A stretch of DNA of 64,000 bases, taken from NCBI GenBank assembly GCA_017524615.1, contig JAFXVJ010000001.1, positions 62,001 through 126,000 on the forward strand, in the 5' to 3' direction. This DNA is from Clostridia bacterium (lineage in GTDB: Bacteria > Bacillota > Clostridia > Christensenellales > Aristaeellaceae). The notes under the pieces were generated by a model. That model did not search any database, was not told the DNA's origin, and was given only the letters and a program-made list of their open reading frames with translations. Shown here piece after piece: positions 28,851 to 36,778 of this stretch (within the stretch, counting starts at the first letter, position 1; each line of letters opens with the position of its first letter). A program made the translations under genes and the position numbers.

Positions 28851-29123
28851 CTATTGCAGCCGCAATTGTACCAGCGTTACCACCTGCGCCACGAAATCGC
28901 TGATGAGGGGCAGATTGCGCCGCGCCAGATCCTGCAAAAGAAAAACGACCAAAGCGCCCAGCACCGAAAAGCCCAGCATGGCCCCCAGTCCCCGGGCTAC
29001 GCCCTGAAAAAACGCATCCCGCAGCCGGCGCCGCACATCCGATTCATAACGCACATAATCCGCCAGGCGCATGCGCTCCGCCGCGGCAATGAAGCGCTCC
29101 ATCTGTTCCTCCCACACGCCCAT
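28851..29123 (-). CDS. DUF5665 membrane protein
   Basis: The 90-residue protein has an amphipathic N-terminus ending LADYV followed by a single long membrane segment (FFQGVARGLGAMLGFSVLGALVVFLLQDL), then NLPLISDFVAQVVTLVQ. This matches the DUF5665 pattern (LADYV, GLARGLG, NLPxIxxF). Function is unknown. It is the first gene of the DUF5665-lspA-rluD operon, directly downstream of a strong promoter. Confidence 0.8.
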   Translation of the reverse strand: MGVWEEQMERFIAAAERMRLADYVRYESDVRRRLRDAFFQGVARGLGAMLGFSVLGALVVFLLQDLARRNLPLISDFVAQVVTLVQLRLQ

Positions 29124-29161
29124 TCCCCCTTTGGGGATCAGTGTGCCCAGCGAACAGGTCT

Positions 29162-29190
29162 ATTATAGCAGGTCTTTTTCCCCTTCGCAA
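29162..29190 (-). promoter_or_regulatory. Promoter of DUF5665-lspA-rluD
   Basis: On the minus strand TTGCGA (29185-29190) and TATAAT (29162-29167) are 17 bases apart. Confidence 0.85.
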
Positions 29191-29239
29191 GCCGAACCCC
29201 GGCCCAAGGGAAAGAATATAATAGAAATGGATGGATTTA

Positions 29240-29268
29240 TTGACATCCGATGGAAAAATGGATACAAT
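29240..29268 (+). promoter_or_regulatory. Aspartokinase promoter
   Basis: A perfect TTGACA (29240-29245) and TACAAT (29263-29268) are 17 bases apart. Confidence 0.9.
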
Positions 29269-29300
29269 ATATCCGGACTACGATGAGGAGTGACTATTGT

Positions 29301-30611
29301 ATGATCGTAACGAAATTTGGCGGCAGTTCTTTGGCGGACGCGGCCCAGTTTATGAAAGTCAAGCAGATCCTGGATATGGATCACGACCGGAAATTCGTGG
29401 TGCCCAGCGCGCCAGGCAAGCGCGGCCCCGGCGACGATAAAATCACCGATTTATTATATGCCTGTCACAGCGCCGTAAAAGAAGGAAAGCCCTTCCGTCA
29501 CACGCTGGAAAGGATACGCGCCCGTTATGAGGAAATCGCGGCTGAACTGTCCATCCCCATGGATCTGAACGGGGAATTCGCCGAAATCGAAAAGAACCTG
29601 GCCGCGGGTGTCTCCCGGGATTATGCCGCCAGCCGGGGCGAATACCTGAACGGCAAAATGCTGTCCAAATATCTGGGTTTCCCCTTTGTGGACGCGGCCG
29701 AGGTGATCCGCTTCACCGCGGACGGCCGCCTGATGGAGGAAGAAACCAACGTTCTGGTCGGCGAACGCCTGCGGAACATGAGCCGCGCCGTGGTGCCCGG
29801 CTTCTATGGCGCGGATGAGAACGGCCAGATCCACACCTTCTCCCGCGGCGGCAGCGACGTATCCGGCGCCCTGGTGGCCCGCGCCGTCAACGCCGACATT
29901 TATGAAAACTGGACCGATGTGACCGGCTTCCGCATGGCGGATCCTCGCATCGTACCGGATGCCCAGTATATTTCCACCCTCACCTACCGGGAATTGAGAG
30001 AGCTTTCCTACATGGGCGCCACCGTGCTGCATGAGGACGCCGTGTTCCCCGTGCGCAAGGCGGGCATCCCCACCAACATCCGCAACACCAACGATCCCAA
30101 GCACCCCGGCACCATGATCCGCGCCAACGCCGGCCAGGACAACGGCCACGTCATCACCGGCATCGCAGGCCATAAGGGCTTTTCCATCGTCTCCATCGAG
30201 AAGGATATGATGAATGCCGAATTGGGCTTTGGCCGCCGCGTGCTGCAGGCTTTCGAGGAATTCAGCATCAATTTTGAGCATCTTCCCACCGGCATCGACA
30301 CCATGTGCGTGGTGGTGCATGAAAAGGAATTGGCTCCCCACAAGGAAGAAGTGCTGGCCCGTATTCAGGAATTGGTGCATCCCGATCAGATCACCGTGTC
30401 CGACCATCTGGCCCTGATTGCCACGGTGGGGCGGGGCATGGTGCGCGCCTTTGGTACCGCTGCCCGGCTGTTCACCGCCATTTCCTCTCAGGGCATTTCT
30501 ATCCGCACCATCGATCAGGGCTCCAGCGAGCTCAACATCATCGTGGGCGTGGATGAGGATGATTTCAATGCGGCCGTCAAGGCCATCTATGATACATTCG
30601 TCCGCACATAA
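29301..30611 (+). CDS. Aspartate kinase
   Basis: Aspartokinase phosphorylates aspartate as the first step to lysine, threonine and methionine. The start is set by GAGGAG (29285-29290) and the family opening VTKFGGSSLA; the upstream ATG at 29250 lies within the promoter. The 436-residue protein has the kinase domain (residues 1-280, with GRGGSDVSG near 195) and two ACT domains at the C-terminus (about 290-436, including STQ-like SQGISIRTIDQGSSELNI). The ACT pair is where lysine or threonine usually inhibits; which effector acts here cannot be told. Confidence 0.95.
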   Translation: MIVTKFGGSSLADAAQFMKVKQILDMDHDRKFVVPSAPGKRGPGDDKITDLLYACHSAVKEGKPFRHTLERIRARYEEIAAELSIPMDLNGEFAEIEKNLAAGVSRDYAASRGEYLNGKMLSKYLGFPFVDAAEVIRFTADGRLMEEETNVLVGERLRNMSRAVVPGFYGADENGQIHTFSRGGSDVSGALVARAVNADIYENWTDVTGFRMADPRIVPDAQYISTLTYRELRELSYMGATVLHEDAVFPVRKAGIPTNIRNTNDPKHPGTMIRANAGQDNGHVITGIAGHKGFSIVSIEKDMMNAELGFGRRVLQAFEEFSINFEHLPTGIDTMCVVVHEKELAPHKEEVLARIQELVHPDQITVSDHLALIATVGRGMVRAFGTAARLFTAISSQGISIRTIDQGSSELNIIVGVDEDDFNAAVKAIYDTFVRT

Positions 30612-30639
30612 CCGACCGCGTCTATGGGTATAAATAACA

Positions 30640-31911
30640 ATGAAAAAGCATTTGATTGCCGGTTTCCTGGCCCTGTTGCTCATTATGCCCTGCATCCCCA
30701 CGCTGGGAGAAACGGAGGCGTGGATTTCCTTTTCTGTGGATGCACCGGAGAAAAATCCAATGCGCCTGACATTTGATGAAGCATGGTTTTCCGAAAGCAC
30801 CGGCGCGTATCAGCATGCGCTGTGCCAAATGTCCCTGGGAATGTCCCTGGCCGCTTTCCGCGGGGGTTCCGGCCAGCCGGATAAGGAGATTCTGCGCTTC
30901 TTCTCCGTGCTGGGCTTTTCCTCTCCCGAAGTGATTCAGTTCGATGTTACGCGGGAGGATACCATCGGCACTGCCATGGCCTGGCGGTATATCAACTGCT
31001 TTGATGTCCCCGTGCCTCTGGTGGCCATCGCAATCAGCGGCGGCAATTACGGCGATGAATGGTACAGCAATTTCGATATAGACGATGGAGAAATCCACCG
31101 CGGCTTCCTGTCCGCCGCACGGCAGGTGGCGGACAGGGCCCGGGAATACCTTTCCCGGCAGGGCCTGACGGATGCGCCCATCCGCTTCTGGATTTCCGGC
31201 TACAGCCGGGGCGCCGCGGTGAGCAATCTCACCGCCGCCCTTCTGGCGGAAGAACGCATCGGCGGCGCGAGCGACGACACCGTTTACGCCTACACCTTCG
31301 CCACGCCCGGCACCGTGCGCGGGGATTTGATCGGCCGGCATCCCAACATCTACAACATCGTCAATCCCAACGATCTGATCCCCATGACCCCGCCGGCCTC
31401 TTGGGGCTATGGCAGGTACGGCCATACGCTGTATTTGCCCACCTCCGCGGACACGAATAACGATTATGCCGCGCTGCTGCCCGCTTTTTCCAGCATGCTG
31501 CTTTCGCTGTCGGGCAGCGCCGATGAAAACGGGGACGCCGACATTGCCGGCCTGGCGCAGGCCGTGGCCCGGGGCATGGCCAACGCCATCCCCTCCCCCG
31601 CCCTCTTTACCGACCTGCATAAAAGTCTGCTCGTCAAGGTCATAACCGGCAAAAAACCGAACCTTGCGGAGAGCGCGCTGGGGGTCATGCTGGTTTCCAA
31701 CATCCTGCAAAGCGTGAACGCCTGGAAGGGGCAGGAGACCAGCCCCCTGCTCCTGCTGGACTTCGATCAGGCAAAGGCTTCCCTGTCGTTCCTGAGCACT
31801 GTATTATACCAGCATCATTCAGCTTATTATGCCGCCTGGCTCCTGTCGCTGCCCGACGGCCAGGCGCTGCTGCAAAACAGCCTGACCTTGACGGAATCGC
31901 CGTCCATTTGA
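30640..31911 (+). CDS. Secreted lipase-like alpha/beta hydrolase
   Basis: A signal peptide (residues 1-23, MKKHLIAGFLALLLIMPCIPTLGE) marks the 423-residue protein for export. The nucleophile elbow GYSRG has its Ser near residue 189, in a class 3 lipase-like setting (FWISGYSRGAAVSNL, then YTFATPG and VNPNDLIPM with the catalytic-Asp candidate). Substrate unknown. No clear ribosome site lies before the ATG, only TATAAA (30629-30634), so it may be weakly expressed or leaderless. Confidence 0.78.
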   Translation: MKKHLIAGFLALLLIMPCIPTLGETEAWISFSVDAPEKNPMRLTFDEAWFSESTGAYQHALCQMSLGMSLAAFRGGSGQPDKEILRFFSVLGFSSPEVIQFDVTREDTIGTAMAWRYINCFDVPVPLVAIAISGGNYGDEWYSNFDIDDGEIHRGFLSAARQVADRAREYLSRQGLTDAPIRFWISGYSRGAAVSNLTAALLAEERIGGASDDTVYAYTFATPGTVRGDLIGRHPNIYNIVNPNDLIPMTPPASWGYGRYGHTLYLPTSADTNNDYAALLPAFSSMLLSLSGSADENGDADIAGLAQAVARGMANAIPSPALFTDLHKSLLVKVITGKKPNLAESALGVMLVSNILQSVNAWKGQETSPLLLLDFDQAKASLSFLSTVLYQHHSAYYAAWLLSLPDGQALLQNSLTLTESPSI

Positions 31912-31917
31912 TATAAT
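31888..31917 (+). promoter_or_regulatory. Promoter of the 31962-34130 gene
   Basis: TTGACG (31888-31893) and TATAAT (31912-31917), 18 bases apart, lie across the end of the lipase gene. ACCCAT-N2-ATGGGT (31918-31931) directly follows the -10, at the expected transcript start, and could be an operator. Confidence 0.75.
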
Positions 31918-31961
31918 ACCCATACATGGGTGTATATTTTTATTATTTTGGAGGGGTACCT

Positions 31962-34130
31962 ATGAACTTTCAGGGAAAAGCTATTTTAGTCTATTTAGAG
32001 GAGGACAACATCGCCCGGGCATACTTCCGCGTACAGCCGCTGATGACGCAGGATGGCTCCTTGAGCTCCATGAAGGCCGAATATCCGGATGACGGCTATC
32101 TGCGCATCGTGCCGGACAAGAATGAGCAGCATACCTTCAAAGAAAGGATGCGCACCCTGATCGGCCTGTGCCTGGTGGATTTGCGCGTATTCCCCTTGGA
32201 AGCCAATAAAATCCGCACCAATAAGAATTACGCGCCTACGCGGGGGGAAAACAACCAGTATATCGTTTATTCGGACGCTGTGCGCGCCCTGCCGGACGAT
32301 TTGATCTATCAGGTGGTATCCGAGAACGCGCTTCAGTCGGCGGCCACTCCCTTTGTTTATATCCGTCAGGGCGCTAACATTCAGGGGCCTTTCCGGCGCG
32401 ATGACGGCCAGCCCGCCGGTGAAATCGCGCAGCTGCCGCCGGACAGCACAGAAATCCATTCCGTCACTGTAAACAATCAGGACCTGCTGTTCTATTGGCC
32501 CCGGAAGGCAGAAGACCCCGTTGCGAAGCCCACGCCCGTTCAGCCCGTTTCATCTCCCGTGCTTGAGGCGCCCGGTGCGCAGGATGCTGCCCCGTCAGCT
32601 GATCCCATCGTTCCCGCCGCGCCTGCCGCTTCCGCCGCCCAAGCAGCTCCTGCCGTCGACGCGTTTGAGCAGATTCGGTCTATGAACGAGCAGCTGAGCG
32701 AAAATGCCAACCGTCTGCGGAGCACGGCACCCGCCGCGCCAGCCGATTACATGCCAGAACAGCCCGCGAAGCCGCTTACCGGCACCAGGCTCTATCAGGC
32801 GCCCCAGCGTCCCGCTGCGCCCCGCCGCGCGCATAATCAGCTGATGGAGGCGGTTGAGCAGCAGCGCTATGCCGCGAAATACGACGGCCATTTTGAATCG
32901 CGTTATGAAGCCCCCGGCGCCACCCTGTCACAGAGCGCCGAATTGAAGGAAGTGAATAACCCCGCCGACACCTTTAAGCGTGCCCTGCAGAATATGAGCC
33001 GCACGCCGGACGGCCAGCGTCAGGCGGTGGATACGCTGCTCAGCCAGCCCGGCATGCGCGCGATGCTCAGCAAATCCCTGAGCCGGGAAGCGAACGATTT
33101 GACCCTGGCCGCCATGCAGAGCCAATTGCAGGAATTAGAGGCTGAACGCCTGATGACCCTGATGCAATTGGATGACGCGAAAAAGAACCTGGCCGCCGTG
33201 CGGGAGGAGGCCGTTGGGAAGCTGAATGCAGCCGAACAAAAAAAGCTGGATGAGCTCAAGGAGCAGCAGGCCGCCGTGCAGAGCAGCCTGGACCAATTGA
33301 CCGGTAAGCTGGAGGCCATCCGCAAAGAAGCGGAATCCCGCATGGAAGCCCTGCAGGGCGATCTCGCCGCCGAACAGCGCTTTATCCTCCCCCGGATCGG
33401 CCGGAACGCGGACCGGGCGGAATTGATCTCCCGGGTGGACGCGTCCCTCAAGGCCGCCGGCTTTGCGGTGGAAGAAGGCGACGCCGAAGCCCTGCTCACC
33501 ACCTTTGCGCTGTCGGATAACGGGCTTTCCTTCTACTCTGCCGCGGAGGATGACGCCTATGCCGCCATCCAGGCTTTTGCCGGCGCTTTGGGCGTGGAGG
33601 CCCAGGATCGGGGACCCGTCGCCGAAGCGGTGATCCTGCCCGGCGGCAGCGCGCCGGTGATACTGGTGGGCTATCAGAATCGGGTGCATCCGCTGCTGAC
33701 TTCCTGCCTCCATACGGGCGCGGAGGATCGCAGGGAGGGCTTGTATACGCCCTTCTTCCCCGAGGTGCCCTTCTATCCGTCCATGGACGCGCTGCCGGAA
33801 AAACCGCCCGTTTTCCCGGCGGTCAGCAAAGAGGCGGTCATCCGTGAAATGACGGCGGAATCGCCCCTGTCCGACGAAACCAAGGCCGTGATCCTTTCCC
33901 TGCGCCGGGCGATGGCCGATAAAAAGGCGCTGCCCCTCAAGGCCGTGGATCAAATGTGCCGCTTCATCGCCTGCACCCAGAATTCCCTCCGGGGCGGCGT
34001 ATCCGAAGCCATTGACCGGGCCGTGTGCCTGTACGCCGTGCCTTACATGCAGGGGCTTGGCAAACTCCTGGATGAAATCACACCTCTGCTGGCCGCCATG
34101 CCCCGCACGCTCAAGGCGTTGAAAGCGTAA
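31962..34130 (+). CDS. Uncharacterised coiled-coil protein
   Basis: No family is recognised. The 722-residue protein has no signal peptide or membrane segment. Residues 1-185 form a mixed domain (FQGKAILVYLEEDNIARAYFRV at the start). A Pro/Ala-rich linker follows (about 190-300, many PAAP and QAAP runs), then helical/coiled-coil sequence (about 380-465, EEAVGKLNAAEQKKLDELKEQQA), and a C-terminal domain of about 200 residues with IGYQ-like VGYQNRVHPL and a helical end. GGAGGGG precedes the chosen ATG. The 12-residue longer start has no ribosome site. It abuts the RNA methyltransferase gene and may share its transcript. Confidence 0.7.
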   Translation: MNFQGKAILVYLEEDNIARAYFRVQPLMTQDGSLSSMKAEYPDDGYLRIVPDKNEQHTFKERMRTLIGLCLVDLRVFPLEANKIRTNKNYAPTRGENNQYIVYSDAVRALPDDLIYQVVSENALQSAATPFVYIRQGANIQGPFRRDDGQPAGEIAQLPPDSTEIHSVTVNNQDLLFYWPRKAEDPVAKPTPVQPVSSPVLEAPGAQDAAPSADPIVPAAPAASAAQAAPAVDAFEQIRSMNEQLSENANRLRSTAPAAPADYMPEQPAKPLTGTRLYQAPQRPAAPRRAHNQLMEAVEQQRYAAKYDGHFESRYEAPGATLSQSAELKEVNNPADTFKRALQNMSRTPDGQRQAVDTLLSQPGMRAMLSKSLSREANDLTLAAMQSQLQELEAERLMTLMQLDDAKKNLAAVREEAVGKLNAAEQKKLDELKEQQAAVQSSLDQLTGKLEAIRKEAESRMEALQGDLAAEQRFILPRIGRNADRAELISRVDASLKAAGFAVEEGDAEALLTTFALSDNGLSFYSAAEDDAYAAIQAFAGALGVEAQDRGPVAEAVILPGGSAPVILVGYQNRVHPLLTSCLHTGAEDRREGLYTPFFPEVPFYPSMDALPEKPPVFPAVSKEAVIREMTAESPLSDETKAVILSLRRAMADKKALPLKAVDQMCRFIACTQNSLRGGVSEAIDRAVCLYAVPYMQGLGKLLDEITPLLAAMPRTLKALKA

Positions 34131-34131
34131 C

Positions 34132-34917
34132 ATGATCGAAAGCATTTCCAGTCTGCAAAACCCCCAGGTCAAGCTTTGGCGCAGTCTGAACCGATCCCGG
34201 GCGGAGCGCGTCAAAAACGGTTTGTTTCTGGCCGAAGGGGAACACATGGCAGGCGAAGCCCTGAAGGAAAAAAATGCCCGGGCGCTGCTGATTCACGAGC
34301 GCGCCCGGGACAGGTATGCCGCCCTGGCGGGGCAAGCCTCCGCGCAGGGCGTTTTATCGTACACATGCGCCGATCATGTGATGGCCGCCCTCAGCGACAC
34401 CAAAACGCCCCAGGGGGTGATCGCCGTGTGCGGTTATCCGCAAAACGAACCGATCCGCGGGGATTGGCTGGTGGCGCTGGACGGCGTGCAGGATCCGGGC
34501 AACGTGGGCACCGTCATCCGTACCATGGACGCGGCGGGCTACACCTGCCTGCTGATGGACGATAAAACCGCCGACCCCTATGCCCCCAAAGCCCTGAGGG
34601 CCACCATGGGCGGCGCTTTCCGCATTCCCTGCGTGCGCTGCACCGATCTGGCGGCTTGCCTGAGGGAACTCGCCCAGGACGGCTATGAAATCGTGGCGGG
34701 TGATTTGCGGGGAGACGATTTCTTTCATCGCCGCAAAGCCCGGGAAAAGCTGTGCATCGTCATCGGCAGCGAAGGCCAGGGCATCTCCCCTGCCGTCCTG
34801 CAGGAGGCCACCCTGCGCCTGAAAATCCCGATTCCGGGCCAGGCGGAATCCCTGAACGCCGCTGTGGCCGGCGCAATCATGATGTACGATTTTTTACGGG
34901 AGCGCATGGGCTATTGA
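34132..34917 (+). CDS. TrmH/SpoU-family RNA 2'-O-methyltransferase
   Basis: The 261-residue enzyme has a short N-terminal RNA-binding domain and a C-terminal trefoil-knot domain. Motif 1 DPGNVGTVIRT, motif 2 IGSEGQGIS and motif 3 IPIPGQAESLNAAVAGAI are diagnostic of SpoU methyltransferases using S-adenosylmethionine. Target RNA site (23S rRNA or tRNA) is not determined. The ATG sits one base after the upstream TAA. The last 7 bases overlap the convergent pentapeptide gene. Confidence 0.93.
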   Translation: MIESISSLQNPQVKLWRSLNRSRAERVKNGLFLAEGEHMAGEALKEKNARALLIHERARDRYAALAGQASAQGVLSYTCADHVMAALSDTKTPQGVIAVCGYPQNEPIRGDWLVALDGVQDPGNVGTVIRTMDAAGYTCLLMDDKTADPYAPKALRATMGGAFRIPCVRCTDLAACLRELAQDGYEIVAGDLRGDDFFHRRKAREKLCIVIGSEGQGISPAVLQEATLRLKIPIPGQAESLNAAVAGAIMMYDFLRERMGY

Positions 34918-35555
34918 ACAACGTTCAATCCCAGCAGGGCTGACAGCTGCAGCGCCTGGGCCTCCGTTACCCGCATGCCGCGCACGGCAGGCAGATCCAC
35001 CGTCATGCCGCCAATGTCGCAGCGCGTCACGTCCAATCCCCGCAGGGCGGTTTCGTGGATTTCCGCGGCCTGCAGCACGCACGACCGCATCTTCCAATCC
35101 TGCCAGCGGAAGCGGAAAAACCCGCATTCCTTCATCCCGCAGCCGTCAAATTCAAGATGCTGTGCCTTGAGATCGGCAAAGCTGGCCATATCCATCTGAC
35201 AGTTATAAAAAGCCACGTTCATCAGCGGCGATTCCGAAAACTGCGTTCCCCTCATACGGCAGTCCCGGAATGATACCCGCTGCAGCGTGGCTTTTTCAAA
35301 CAGCATGCCGCTCAAATCGCAGTGATGGAATTCACAGTCCACAAAAATCAACCGCTCCGCGCCGCAGGGCCGGAACACACACTTTTCAAACCGGCAGCCG
35401 GAGAATTCCAGTGTTTCGCCGGTCATATCCGGCATCTGCTCGCCATAAAACCGGCACGTCTCCACATCCCGGCCTTCGTGCACGGCAAGGGCCACCGCGT
35501 CCTCCAGCGTTTCATCCCGCAGGATGTCCGGCATTTGGGGCATCATGATCGGCAT
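34911..35555 (-). CDS. Pentapeptide-repeat-like protein
   Basis: The 214-residue protein has many repeats of the A(D/N)LXX type in a loose form: CRFEKCVF, CEFHHCDLSG, VSFRDCRMRG, VAFYNCQMDMASF and similar, which fold as a right-handed beta-helix. Unusually, Cys often sits at the repeat's central position. Some family members protect DNA gyrase from quinolones, but there is no specific sign of that here. It ends in TAG and overlaps the convergent methyltransferase by 7 bases. Confidence 0.75.
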   Translation of the reverse strand: MPIMMPQMPDILRDETLEDAVALAVHEGRDVETCRFYGEQMPDMTGETLEFSGCRFEKCVFRPCGAERLIFVDCEFHHCDLSGMLFEKATLQRVSFRDCRMRGTQFSESPLMNVAFYNCQMDMASFADLKAQHLEFDGCGMKECGFFRFRWQDWKMRSCVLQAAEIHETALRGLDVTRCDIGGMTVDLPAVRGMRVTEAQALQLSALLGLNVVQ

Positions 35556-35718
35556 GGACTCCCCCTCCTTTTGCTTTCATTGTATCGTCTTTTATTGGCA
35601 AGAAAAAGCTGTGGAAATCATGATGGAATGCGTGCATACTCCATAGATAGGCTTTTCCCCCGGCGATGAAAAGCGGACAAAAACGCGGCCTCCTGCTTCC
35701 GCAGAATGCCGCCAATGG

Positions 35719-35752
35719 AAAAGCCATGCCCGGTGCGCCCGGCATGGCTTTT
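35719..35752 (-). terminator. Bidirectional terminator next to the small Cys-rich gene
   Basis: AAAAGCCATGCC pairs perfectly with GGCATGGCTTTT, with further T beyond. It lies just past the stop of the 51-residue gene. Confidence 0.85.
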
Positions 35753-35755
35753 TCG

Positions 35756-35911
35756 TCAGGCCTGTTCCCCGCTTTTTCGCTGGTTGCAGGCACAGGCGCA
35801 GGAAGCGCAGTCGCCCGTGCAGACAGGCTTTCTGGCGCGGCCCATCCACCGGACCGCAAACACCACCGCGCCCGCCACGGGAAAGAGCGCCACCACATTC
35901 CAAATGCTCAT
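35756..35911 (-). CDS. Small FeoB-associated-type Cys-rich membrane protein
   Basis: A 51-residue gene missing from standard ORF lists: it starts MSIWNVVALF, has one membrane segment (about 4-22), then a basic stretch and the cluster CTGDCASCACAC near 32-43. This matches the FeoB-associated Cys-rich family (about 50 residues, N-terminal helix, C-terminal Cys), which is thought to help iron handling. GGAGAATGT gives a ribosome site close to the ATG (35911). No feoA or feoB is nearby. It has its own promoter (36059-36087), a leader of about 140 bases and a terminator. Confidence 0.7.
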   Translation of the reverse strand: MSIWNVVALFPVAGAVVFAVRWMGRARKPVCTGDCASCACACNQRKSGEQA

Positions 35912-36205
35912 ACATTCTCCTTACGACGCATACCGTCTAGTCCATGGAACGCCCCGGGCGCTTTCTGTCTTGCCCGGGCAGATGCCATACTCTGTTCCGG
36001 CATGCGCATCACAGTCGGATATTTTGTGGAGCCGCCGAAAAACGCGGCCACATTTTGTATTATAACACAAATGCGGCCGATATTCAACCCCTCCATCCGA
36101 ATATTTCCGCTTTCATACGGATATTCTCACTTACTTGGATGGATCCAGGTGCGTGAAAACTGTATCCCTGCTCACAGCCAAGGTGTTTTTGTCATGCAAC
36201 GCGCT
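35912..36205 (-). other. Leader of the small Cys-rich gene and gap beyond
   Basis: From the promoter near 36050 to the start codon, the RNA can form several hairpins: TGTGGCCGC with a GGCGG..CCACA partner at the 5' end, and ATGCC..GGCAT and CCCGGGC..GCGCCCGGG later. I do not recognise a known riboswitch class. The part beyond the promoter (36088-36205) shows nothing certain. Confidence 0.4.
36059..36087 (-). promoter_or_regulatory. Promoter of the small Cys-rich gene
   Basis: On the minus strand TTGAAT (36082-36087) and TATAAT (36059-36064) are 17 bases apart. Confidence 0.75.
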
Positions 36206-36760
36206 TTAATTCTTCGCGTCATCCGCCAGCCAGGCTTCCTCTGCCGTCATCCCGTCCAGCAGGATGGCCTTCACCCGATCGCTCAGCCTTTCCAGCATGG
36301 TCAGGCCCATGGCCATGTGGAAATCCAAAGCGTTCTGCGTGGGAGGCAGCACATCTGAATAGATGAACGACTGGTAACCGACGAAGCCTTCCTCATAATC
36401 GATGTAGAATCCACCCATACGCAGGCTGCTATTGCGGCGCATGAGATACCGGGCCAATTCATCTACCCGATCCGGGGGAATCTCCATATCATAATCCATT
36501 TGGATCTGCACGCCGTCATCATAGGCAATGAGCCACATGATACAGGAGGAGATGGCTCCGTCAAGATCAAACTCCGCGTAAAAGCTGTCGCCATCCTCCT
36601 GGTAGGTATACTGCAATTCATTCCGGTCCAGGGCCGCCTTGATAGCCTGCAGGTTCACCGCCAGCCGGGCCTGATCCTCCTCCCGGTCCGCAAGGGCGTC
36701 GGCCGCGCCCCCCAGCAGCAGCATACAGGTCAGCAGCGCGCAGATCATCCGTTTCAGCAT
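36206..36760 (-). CDS. Secreted YbjN-like protein
   Basis: A signal peptide (MLKRMICALLTCMLLLGGAADA) leads a 184-residue protein. The rest resembles a YbjN/TY3-like alpha-beta fold: alternating strands, IQMDYDMEIPP and GGFYIDYEEGFVGYQSF near residue 110. The domain's function is poorly known. It is 18 bases downstream of the HPr-nucleotidyltransferase fusion and may belong to that operon. Confidence 0.6.
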   Translation of the reverse strand: MLKRMICALLTCMLLLGGAADALADREEDQARLAVNLQAIKAALDRNELQYTYQEDGDSFYAEFDLDGAISSCIMWLIAYDDGVQIQMDYDMEIPPDRVDELARYLMRRNSSLRMGGFYIDYEEGFVGYQSFIYSDVLPPTQNALDFHMAMGLTMLERLSDRVKAILLDGMTAEEAWLADDAKN

Positions 36761-36778
36761 CTTTTATCCTCCTTAATG

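Noticed and set aside
35592..35915. 107-residue ORF overlapping the small Cys-rich gene
   Set aside because: Another frame of the same region encodes a recognisable miniprotein with a ribosome site and a terminator; this frame runs through that terminator.
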